64,000 nucleotides of DNA, from the NCBI GenBank assembly GCA_031763025.1, contig JASSKH010000001.1:5434024-5498023 (forward strand), read 5' to 3'. Under the pieces are notes generated by a model. That model did not search any database. It saw only the letters and a program-made list of their open reading frames with translations, and was not told where the DNA came from. The stretch comes from Macrocystis pyrifera (taxonomy: Eukaryota > Sar > Phaeophyceae > Laminariales > Laminariaceae). The position numbers and the translations under genes are program-made. Position 1 is the first letter of the stretch, and each line of letters begins with the position of its first letter. This document shows, piece after piece, positions 54,915 through 64,000 of the stretch.

Positions 54915-55535
54915 AGAAGACATTTTGCTTCGTTTCGTGCGCGTGCGTGTACTCGGAACACGGTATCGCGGGCGAGCCCGGCGCCGCCGCGGGTGTCAGC
55001 GGGTGCTAGCAGGGTAGAGGGGGGGGTGTTGCACGGAGCGCGGTCGTCGTTTGCATGGCTAGGCGTTACGTGTGCCTCGAGACACGTAGGAAGCACGAAT
55101 GGGCTCTCTCTGGCCTCCTTGTAAGGCTCCGCTTGTACCATATACGAGATATAAGGCTCGTTTTGATATGCGAAATAATATTCAAGCGGTGCATAGTTTA
55201 GCGATCAAACTACACTTCAAAGAGACGTCGATGCAGTGTGAGCACCACTAGCTTTGTCAAAGTGGCGAAGAAGGGCCACGGTGAGCACCGGGCTTCACGC
55301 GCGGCGGGCGACGGGGCTCACTGTGGTAGAGAGGGAGGAAACTTCATCCGGACCGAATCGGTGGTGAGGTGGTCGCGAGACGGGCGGGCGGCGTACAAGG
55401 CTAAGAGGGAAGCTCTGCTGTTCGTTTTTTTCTTTTTCACCGATGGCACGTGTTCCAATCAGGCATAAAATTATTACATGAGAGGAGACAGGGGTTTTTT
55501 TCCCTCTCTGTGCTTTTTCGCATCGTACATGTTCA
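54915..55535 (+). mobile_element. Family D element, copy C (internal part only)
   Basis: Shares GCGGGCGAGCCCGGCGCCG, GGGCCACGGTGAGCACCGGG and GGTGGTCGCGAGACGGGCGG with the family D copies at 6.7-7.5 and 8.8-9.5 kb. Neither terminal inverted repeat is present. Confidence 0.65.
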
Positions 55536-55561
55536 TACGAATAGCCCGTAAACATCGTAAA

Positions 55562-55903
55562 CTCTCCGAATGTTTTACGTGCAAAAGTACCTGGGTATTA
55601 CAGAATGTGTAAGTTTTATACGTGCAGTGCTGTCTTCTGTGTCGAGACGATATCCGACGATGTGCGGCATGAAGGAAGAGTTTCGTCGTCCATTGCCCAT
55701 AAAAATCCCCGGCAGGACAGAGGGAGAGTGTCTCTCCGAATGCTCTACGTGCACAAGTGCCTGTATTACAGGATGTGTGCAAGTTTTATACGTGCAGTGC
55801 TGTCTTTTGTGTCGAGACAATATCCGACGATGTGCGGCATGAAGGAAGAGTTTTGTTGTCCATCGCTCATAAAAATGCCCAGCAGGACAGAGGAAGAAGA
55901 AGC
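55562..55903 (+). repeat. 170-bp tandem duplication
   Basis: Two units (55562-55731, 55732-55903) share CTCTCCGAATG, AAGTTTTATACGTGCAGTGC, ATCCGACGATGTGCGGCATG and GGCAGGACAGAGG. Open on both strands in parts but not recognisable. Confidence 0.8.
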
Positions 55904-56531
55904 TGAAGGGAAAACATTATTTCCAATTAGTTCGAAGAAAAAAATAAGGTCGACTGCGACAAGAGTTAGCGTCCCACGACATCAACAATAGGCAAGAAGA
56001 ACGCGAAATACCTACAACCCGCGGTGCCTCCTGTTTGTAGTGCATAATACGAACAAAATGACAAAATACGTGCTTCCTACATACTTTCCTTGAGACTTGC
56101 ACTAGGCAGGCGATAGCGGCCCACGTCAACAACGGCCTACAACTTCACACCTACAACCTATACGGTACCTACTATTATTCTAGTGCCAAAACCAAATTTT
56201 ATAGTACCAAGACCAAAAGAAAAAGCGGAAATTTTATGGTACGAATACGTGCTTCCTATGTACTTTTCTTGATATTTACACTATAGGACGATATACAGCA
56301 ATTTTGTGCTCGTTGTATCGGCCGGGTTCCGTGGTTGGCAAACAGCTACCCCGGACGATTTCTTTAATTTCCTCTGCTTCCGGACACGCAAGGGAAGGCA
56401 CCAAGATGGAGCATGAAGCGTCCTGCCCCGGTGTGGGCCATGCGGGCGACGATACGTGCCTGACGGGGTCTTCGTGTGCTAAACGGTAGGCGGCCGAGTC
56501 TATTCGAAAAGGTTTTGTCTCGAAGCTGAAA
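55904..56531. other. Spacer with a short dispersed duplication
   Basis: ATACGTGCTTCCTA-TACTTT occurs at 56066 and 56243 in similar context. No gene. Confidence 0.4.
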
Positions 56532-57386
56532 ATGGCGACGAAAGAAAGCGGTAAGGGACAGGAATGGGACCCTGTCCGCCGGGTAGAAAATCCGTGTTCG
56601 AGTCCATTGGTAGATTCGTACCTTACCTTCGTCTCTGAGGAACAAAAACAGGTCGGGGTTCAGGTCAATCAGGCCGCGCCGATGTTGGAACACACACTCA
56701 TAGATCTGCTAAGCGACATGGCTCAGGTGGCCAGCTCTCTGGCAGAGCGTATTTTTCTGGCCCGAGATATCGCCTTGTATTATTTGGCCTTATATTCGTT
56801 GCGTAGGGGTTATGATCTTTCCTTTACCATGGGTCGCACGTTTTGAAGCTCCCCAGCGTCTAAGGGTTTGATTTTCAACTTTCAGTTTGGCAGGATGCTT
56901 CGGGCCTTTAGTGAGGCAGTGGTAGTCTTAGCGGACCGGGACTGCCCGGCGACTGGCGCCTTTCGGGCGGTTACGGCGTATATCTCGACCGCACGGCGGA
57001 TTGAGTGGGACATAACCACCGGGCACATCTTCCCCGTTGCTACGGCAGAAGGTGGCCGGGGCCGTCTCTCTCTTTCCGCGGTCCGTATGACGGCGAACCT
57101 GCAAAGCTATCTGCGGATGGCAGACCTGCCGACCCACTTCACGATGCACTCCTTTCGAGAGGGAGGCTCGCTCAGCAAATCCCTGGCCGGGACGGCTGTG
57201 GACGAGATAATGAAAATTGGGGGCTGGAAGGCAGAGTCAGTTGCGAAGTACTACATCGGGGCTACCTCGAGTGGACAAGTGCGGGGTAGCAAGAAGAAAC
57301 GGGGCCAGAGCTACGCGGAAGCTAGCGAATTACCAATGTCGCCAGAGTTCAGAAAGAACTTTGCGGCGTGTGCGGGAAAGGGCTGA
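56532..57386 (+). pseudogene. Tyrosine-recombinase remnant of a mobile element (Crypton-like or DIRS-like)
   Basis: The region matches the tyrosine recombinase/integrase family, which joins DNA through a tyrosine-DNA intermediate. The second half shows HSFREGG (the HxxR box), then EIMKIGGW and AKYYIG with the candidate nucleophilic Tyr, and ends in a basic GSKKKRG tail. The first half carries LYYLALYSLRRGYDLS with a candidate first catalytic Arg. The element is broken and treated as a fossil. I cannot see a reverse transcriptase nearby or terminal repeats, so Crypton (DNA-only) is slightly favoured over DIRS. Confidence 0.75.
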
Positions 57387-58179
57387 GTTCAGGTTATAGA
57401 AGTTTGGGTGAGACAACTCTGCCTCGGACCAGCGGTAAATTATACCTGGTACAAGCTATCTGAAATAACGAAGTATGGGCGGGACCACAGGCCGGCGCAG
57501 GAGGCCTCATCCAATCCAACACTTCCATTAAATGATCCACGGTAGAGAGACAGAATACTGCAATAAAATGACGATCTAATTCATGGGCTCATATTTGGCA
57601 CAAATAATGGAACCATGGATAATATCGAAATGTCTTGGAATTTGTATCGAAGCGAGCTCACTTCTTCCTTTCGCTCCCGAAACGTCGGGAGTAGAGTTGG
57701 TCGCGCCATTTCTTGAGACCATCCCACCCACCAGGCAGTAGGACTAGCATTCTTGGGCTCGTATACCCAGATCATTTACAGGTATTAACCCCGGGCAGAG
57801 TATGTGATTCGCCACTTTACTCAGCGCGGGGGGCAAATACCAGACGAGACCTCCTGCCCGGCGCAGGAGGCCTCATCTAATCCAATACTTACATTAAATG
57901 ATCCACGGTAGAGAGACAGAATATTCCAGAAATAAGTGTGGACAGGGGTTTCTTCTCGCTCTCCGGGACACTAAATATTTAGATATATATATATATTATA
58001 AAACACCATATGAGTCGAGTCTAGGCAAAAGGGGACGTATTGTCCCCTTCGCTCTGGGACCCCCCCCCAAAAACACAACATCCGGGGAGATATAACTATC
58101 TCCGTGATCTCCCTGGATGAATTGCAGGTACATAAATCACACCAATCAAGCGATCAAACTACATCATATTGTTACGCGA
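57387..58179. other. Region with a 75-bp direct repeat
   Basis: GGCGCAGGAGGCCTCATC through ATGATCCACGGTAGAGAGAC occurs at about 57493-57562 and 57860-57930, 370 bp apart. These could be the ends of a very short element or a local duplication. No gene. Confidence 0.55.
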
Positions 58180-60740
58180 TGATATGGTACTGCTTTGAAT
58201 GAGGCCGAGAGGCCGGTAATTACTTGGGTTCAGGCACTGGGATCGTATTTTGTAGTACGTGGGAGGCGAACCTTAGATGGAAAACAAGGGGTTTTCCGGC
58301 GAGGCATGAGCCTATCTTTCTGTCTCTCATCGTGCTCGAAATCAATAAAGCTGCTATTCTAATTAATATCTCGAAGCATTTAACACACGAGTACCAACGA
58401 GTACCTGCTCAATAGGCAAACCTAGCAAGAGATACGAAGCCTCCCAACCTTGGACTTCACAGTGGCGTCGACGGCAGGACACGACACGAATCTGCACGTG
58501 GAATCAAAATGGGTTTCAGTTTCCACGCCTACCTCTCACAGTTTTCGAGCGCGCTGGAGTCGCTGGCCACCAGAGTCTGGCCCGCGACCACCTAGCCTAC
58601 TGCGACTTGGCGACGGGTCGCCAGCAGCACGCGCACGATGTCGTCCGCGAACACCACGCCCTCACCGCTGCTCGCGTGAACCGCCGCAACTCCGCCCTTT
58701 CCGACACACTGCGTCCAGTTTCCAAATTCGTGATTGGCCGCTGGGTGTGAGTGTACAATACGGGCCACCATTTGCCAGGGCGCGAAGCCTGACACGGACG
58801 CCAAGGTCCTCGAGGCCAAACTCTCGCTCAACTGGACGGATCCCTACAAAGTCCTCGCAGTTGGCCCCTGCTCCTCAGCGAACTCTCCTCTCGGGGCTAA
58901 ACTCCTGTATTTGCATCTTCCTTTCGATATGTCCTGTCGCTGATGCTCGCCGGCGCGTATCGATTCAACGCTGCAAGCGCTGTGCCAACCCCCACGACCG
59001 TGGCGACATGCCGAAGTACTTTCCAGTGGAGTTGACGCAATGGATACAAGTTTTCGTAGAAATTCCCCCCGTACCACGTCACCCAGGACGACGTTTCACC
59101 TTCTCTCCAGCCACTAGAAGTGGAACAGATGACCGGACATCAATCGGTTCGAGTTTACGGTGGCGTCATCGCTGTGAAGTACGAGACCCATTGGACAGGG
59201 CTCTCCCGACCGTCCTGGGAACGGGAAATGGACCTTCAGCTCTCTCACCACGAAGTTTGCGCTACTGGGCCGGCACCCCGAACCAGCACCGCCAAACCAA
59301 CCGCCTCTACCGCCGGATGCGAACTGGTGTGGCACAACGGGAGCTTTTTTGAAGTAACGGCGAGCGGTTTCTGGTACCCAGCTATGTCTACGCATCGCTC
59401 GCCGATTGGTTTCGCCGATGCTGCAACACTGTGCTTCCCAACGGGGCCCACTTTTGGTACAACGGTGATGACGATATTTGGTGGCTTGGAATAGTCAGCG
59501 CGACTACACCGACGGGTGGGTTATATTTCTTCGATTTTTGGATGACCCGAGACCGATCAAGCTTCCTTGTTCTCGGCGCGCTACACGACTTCGACGAGAG
59601 CTGTACGAGATTCTTCGTGTATACAAATACACTCGGCTAGTGCGTTTGCACGGGGGGTCCAGCGTATCGTTGATGAATCTAGCGGCGCAGCCGTAAATAG
59701 TTGATTTTCGCGTCTCGGCTCCACTCGATAATTTTTGTCTTGCCGTTTTCCTCGCCTTCGGGGGGTTGTCTCACACTTTTTTCTATCGTTTTCGGGTTTT
59801 CGAGCCGGGGTTTTTCTACTCGGTGTGATTCAGCGCTTCCTGTTTTTTTTTTCTCTTGGGCCGGATTGGGGATGGTTTTTTTCGTGTTTCTTTCTGCTGA
59901 CCCCCCCGCTCAGTGCCGGGGGTGGTCTGGGTATAATCAGGCCACTCATTTGAAGCACAGGACACGTTCCCCGAGGTTTTGGTCCCGGTTTAGATGGTTT
60001 ATGGCGCATTCCTTATTATTTTCCTTCTTCGACCTGCCGCCCCCCGTTCGGGAGCCGGAGGCGATCTGGGTAAAATTGACTACTCATACGGGGGCACAGG
60101 ACCCCCTCACTTTTTGTGCTAACCTCACGCTGTTCCGTGGACATTTTCTGGCCCCACCCCCCGTGCGGGTAGTATGGCGATCACTTTCGTTGACGATTTA
60201 TTCCTGTCCTTGACGGTTAGACCTTTCCAAATATATACATTTTTTTGGTGTCCCTTGTCGGCTTTGTAACCTTGACGTTCAGAGGTGTGGGAGTGAGTTT
60301 TGAGGAGCCGCATCTTCGACTCATGTTCTACATACAGTAGTTCGTGGAATCTGAGTCTCCATTATTTCCCCATATTTCTGCGTATACAGCTCATCAGAGT
60401 GGGCTAGTGTTATGGTACGGGGAAATTCATGGCAGCGACAAACACGTTCTGGGTGAAGCGGGGTTTCAGAGCAAGCCCTGTCTTACCATGCTGATGTCCG
60501 GGTCTTTGGCGTTGGGTTTAGCACTTTTTTTTTAATGAGGCCAAAAGGCCGGTAGTCACCTGGGTGCAGGTATTGTTGTGATCGTATTTTTTTAGTGCTT
60601 GGGAGGCGTATCTTAGATGGAAAGTTAGAGGTTCTATCTGTGAGCTTCAGCACACGTGAGTAACAACGAACGGGTGCCTGCTCAATAGGCAAACCTATTA
60701 ACAGCAAGGGATATAAAGTGTCCCGACCTTGAACTTAACA
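58180..60740 (+). mobile_element. Fossil Ty3-like LTR retrotransposon with GCGA target duplication
   Basis: 5' LTR 58180-58461 (TGATATGG to TTCACA), putative primer-binding site at 58463 (TGGCGTCGACGGCAGG), a pol C-terminal-like region around 58500-59700, a 3' untranslated region, and 3' LTR 60408-60740 (TGTTATGG to TTAACA). Identical 4-bp repeats GCGA flank it (58176-58179, 60741-60744). At 2.6 kb it is far shorter than a whole element. It is broken in many places and lacks gag, protease and reverse transcriptase. LTR divergence suggests an old insertion. Confidence 0.85.
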
Positions 60741-60744
60741 GCGA

Positions 60745-62320
60745 CTTGTGCGCAAAGGCTATATCCTACAGCCTCCCCACCCACTGTCATGATGATAGTG
60801 TCTACCAATCTGACCGAAAATGTAACACCCATTTGGACTCTGAGACCGATATCAAACGGTGTTTATATTGTCGATCAAATTGGTATGCCGTACTACAGCA
60901 GTTAGTTACTGTAGGAGGACCACAATCATTCAACGCATAAATCCTCTTATCGTGGTACTACAAGTAAAGGCACCAGCAAATCAAACGCAGAAATTCCAAA
61001 AGCCATCAACGAACCTGAACCAAACTCTTTGCGGTGAAACCATCATCATACAAACTCATCTAAAATCCAAAAAAACACACTCAGTTTTCTAAACCATGCT
61101 GGCGTGAACTTCAACAATCTGTCACGGATCGTGATCTTTTGGCATGCCTAAAAATCACGAATCGTGATTTTTTTTTTCGGTTCGTTAGGAATGGCTTGAA
61201 AACACATGCCAGTACAGGAAGGAACGATGGGACCAATGCGATCATTGCATACTGAGTCCAGTACCGAAAAGTCGGAGGTAAAACTTGGATACCCGGGTTC
61301 CTGACTTACTCGCAAGAAGAGAAAAGTCAGTTTTTTTATAGTGAGGGAGAATGTGTGGTGGAAATCGAGTGTATAAGCCTTAAATTCATGTAGCGTTTGT
61401 TACGTAACAATTGTAGTCTACATTGGACTGACATTTTTAGTCTCAGTAAGAGCGTTTGCGAAAGAACCGATTATGGTTGGGTCGAGAACCGCAGGATATT
61501 CACCAAACCAAAACAGAATCGGGTTTGAAAATGATTTGCGAGAATCCAAAACGAACATTTCGGTTTTGAACTGGAAATAAAACTCTAGGAAAATAATGGA
61601 ATACTGCACAGCAACAAATGACAAATAACGAAATGAAAGTACGAAAAATGGAACACCAACGGCTTCGTGCGAGATGCTGCTCGCCGCTGCTGCTGCAGCA
61701 GCTAGCTGTTGCCGCATGGCTCGCTGCGTGTGTGTGTTCTCTGTGCTCTATGGCAGCCATGCGAAGAGTGCAAATCGATGCGACCGAAGCCCGTTGTGCA
61801 GTGCGTGCGCAGTCGTGCTGTGTGCGGGTGTGTGCGTGTGGTGCGGTAACACGCGCCAGAGCCCAGAGTACCGCTACTTTGTTGCCGCATCAAGAACAAG
61901 CAGCACAGCAGAGCAACAACTTCAAAAGCAGTCCACAGCGCACACGGCGCCGTCAACGATGTTGACGCTGCACCCTGCCAGCCCTCCGCCGCATATGGCC
62001 GCATGACTTTGCTGGTCTCCGCGAGAGGGCCTCGCGTTGACACGGCCTCGCCAAATGGGCCGTGCGCTTGGTTAGATAATAACTTGGTGGTGTGAGGCAA
62101 TCCATGTGTCATGCCTCCCTCCTCGTGCTGGGGTACGCTGTGCGTATGAGCACGTGACGTAGATGATTATGATTTCATGCCAAATACGAGGTTTCATTCG
62201 CCCGGGGCATCTCCGGGTTGTCCTGGCCAATGAAGCTATGATCATAATCGAAACCCAAGAAGCCAAGCCCATGCCGAAAATTTTGTGAAGATAATATATA
62301 TATATTTTAATATACCACCC
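60745..62320. other. No recognised gene
   Basis: Contains AATCACGAATCGTGATTTT (palindrome, 61148-61168) and CTGCTGCAGCAG near 61688. Open frames at 61618-62006 are alanine/cysteine-rich, short and unassigned. Confidence 0.35.
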
Positions 62321-63786
62321 TGGACAATTACTATTTCAATAGTCTATTGTGTCTACAATTGATTCAGGAGGATGTGTGCCAATTGGATTTGTCTTGACAA
62401 TTGTTTTTGGTGACTGTCTATCAATTGAAATTGTCAATACAATTGATTTCGGCGATTGCCCATTAATTGAAATTGGCCAGGCAATTGTTTTCGGCGATTG
62501 TCTATGAATTGGACTTGTCCAGGCAATTGGTTTCGAATACCATCTACTAGTTGGAATTGTGTGAGCAATAGGTTTCGAGTATTGTCTATGAATTGGAATT
62601 GTCCAAACAATTGGTTGGAGAGACTGCCAATTAATTGGAATTATCCACCAAATTGATTTCGGGTGCTATCCAATAATTGGAATTGTCCGCACAATTGATT
62701 TCGGGTGCTATCCAATAATTGGAATTGTCCAGACAATTGATTTCGGGTGTTGTCCACTAACTGAAATTGTTCGGACAATTGATTTCGGTAGCTGTCTATT
62801 AATTGGATTTGCCTGAACTTTTGATTTCGGCTGCTGCTTATTAAATGAAAATGTCCGCACAATTGATTTCGGGTGCTGTCAATTAAACGGAATTGTCCAA
62901 ACGGACTTCGGCGACTGGAAAGTAGTTGGAACTGTCCACACAATTCATTTCAATTGCCGCGAAAGAAATCAGTTAACTTTTGCTCGATAAATGTCATGGC
63001 CGTGTACCTACAGCATGCTCAGTAGTTGTTGTATTATAATAGACACTCCCCACTGAATTGATGCTATTCGTAATATGGCACAATAAAGACCTTGCAAATG
63101 ATTGCGTATTGAGGGAAGTTCCCGATCCTGTTGTAGAGGCAATACTAGCATGGTGGTACTGTTGTGTACTGACCAAATCAAATGTAGTTCTACAAGTATC
63201 TGTCAGCTTTCAAATAACAGAGCCCTCTTAAACTCGATATAGTCGCGACAATTCCAATTAGTAGATCGCTTTCGAATCCCATTGTCCGGACAATTCCAAT
63301 TAATAGACGGTATCTCAAAGCAGTTGCCCCGACAAGTCCAATTCATGTAAATCACCCGAGATCAATAGTTCAAGCAATTCCAATTAATAGACAGCCTGTG
63401 AAATCATTTGCCAGCACAGTTTCAATTGATAGGCAGTCTCCGAGCTCATTTGTCTGGACAATTCCAATTAATGAAAAGCACCAAACATCAATTGTTCAGA
63501 CAATTCCAATTAATGGACAGTCTCTAAAATCAATTATCAGGGCAACTTCAATTGATAGAGAGTCTCCAAAATCATTTGTCCGGACAATTCCAAGTGTTAA
63601 ACAGTGCCCGATATCAATTGTCCGAATAAATCCAATTGTTAGACAGCATCCAAGATCAATTGTCTACACAATTTCAATTGCTAGACAGTCTATGGCACCA
63701 CTTGCCCGGACAATTCCAATTAATGGACAACTTCGTGACTGTGCTGTAGGGGCAATAATAGTCTATTGATAAGTCTATTTTGTCCA
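62321..63786. mobile_element. Foldback element with 42-bp tandem repeats in inverted arms
   Basis: The left arm (about 62340-62950) is 14-15 copies of a 42-bp unit of the type AATTGGAATTGTCCGGACAA-TTGATTTCGGGTGCTG. The right arm (about 63247-63770) is 12-13 copies of the same unit in inverse orientation. About 290 bp of unique sequence lies between. Outer ends TGGACAATTACTATTTCAAT and TCTATTTTGTCCA are roughly inverted. Because 42 is divisible by 3, each arm gives an open frame of 14-residue repeats; I regard these as by-products. Confidence 0.8.
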
Positions 63787-64000
63787 AGGCATAAGCAGAA
63801 AAAGGCGGGATACCTCAGCGTTAGCTTTGTCTTTTATGTCCGCAGGTAGGAAGTTTTGATACCGCATAGCCCATGTGCTCAGATGTAAATCATAAAAAAA
63901 AAAAATCACGAAACAAAGTAATCCGTATGCACTGTGTTGTTTTGAAATGTACGTGCAGTTAATTTAGGAGACTGCCCACCAATGATGACATTGTCTGAAG
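63787..64000. other. Right edge of the window
   Basis: An A run at 63892-63905. From about 63957, GTTAATTTAGGAGACTGCCC resembles the left-arm repeat unit again, so another array may begin beyond the window. Confidence 0.45.

Noticed and set aside
62641-63769. Two open frames encoding 14-residue repeats on opposite strands
   Set aside because: They follow from a 42-bp repeat unit divisible by three. The same unit is read in two different frames, so selection on protein is unlikely.

Overview
The window looks like nuclear DNA of a large, intron-rich, repeat-laden eukaryote. A stramenopile, most likely a brown alga, is my inference. It rests on a secreted carbohydrate-sulfotransferase-type gene, many short GT-AG exons in very long introns, and a Ty3-like polyprotein tail of a kind I associate with stramenopiles. 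Nothing in the sequence fixes the species. There are no operons, bacterial signals or CRISPR arrays.

Layout. Positions 1-3264 hold part of a minus-strand NAPE-PLD-like metallo-hydrolase gene, running off the left edge and showing frame faults. Positions 3.3-13.3 kb are repeats: three small inverted-repeat families, tRNA-derived SINEs, a 2-kb element with about 100-bp terminal inverted repeats (TIRs), a Harbinger-like MITE and a 5'-truncated LINE. Positions 13797-21513 hold a 7.7-kb Mutator-like DNA transposon (MULE) with 82-85-bp TIRs, an identical 9-bp target duplication and an open ten-exon, 752-residue transposase. Positions 21.5-27.4 kb are mostly AT-rich repeats plus one unassigned ORF.

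The main host gene is on the plus strand at 27969-52112. Seven exons join in phase into a 502-residue sulfotransferase with a signal peptide and both PAPS-binding motifs. Its first intron is 16.5 kb and holds SINEs, a GACCC-rich inverted element, a palindromic LINE copy, a 1.8-kb TIR element with an old LTR-element remnant inside it, a solo LTR, MITEs and a 5S-rRNA-like repeat. Positions 52.1-64 kb hold more repeats, a tyrosine-recombinase remnant, a broken Ty3-like LTR element with a 4-bp target duplication, and a foldback element whose arms are 42-bp tandem repeats.

Only the sulfotransferase (secretory-pathway polysaccharide sulfation) and the NAPE-PLD-like gene (lipid metabolism) look like host genes. 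Nearly everything else is mobile DNA, and several insertions are nested, so relative ages can be read. All homology calls come from recognising motifs by eye; no database search was run.
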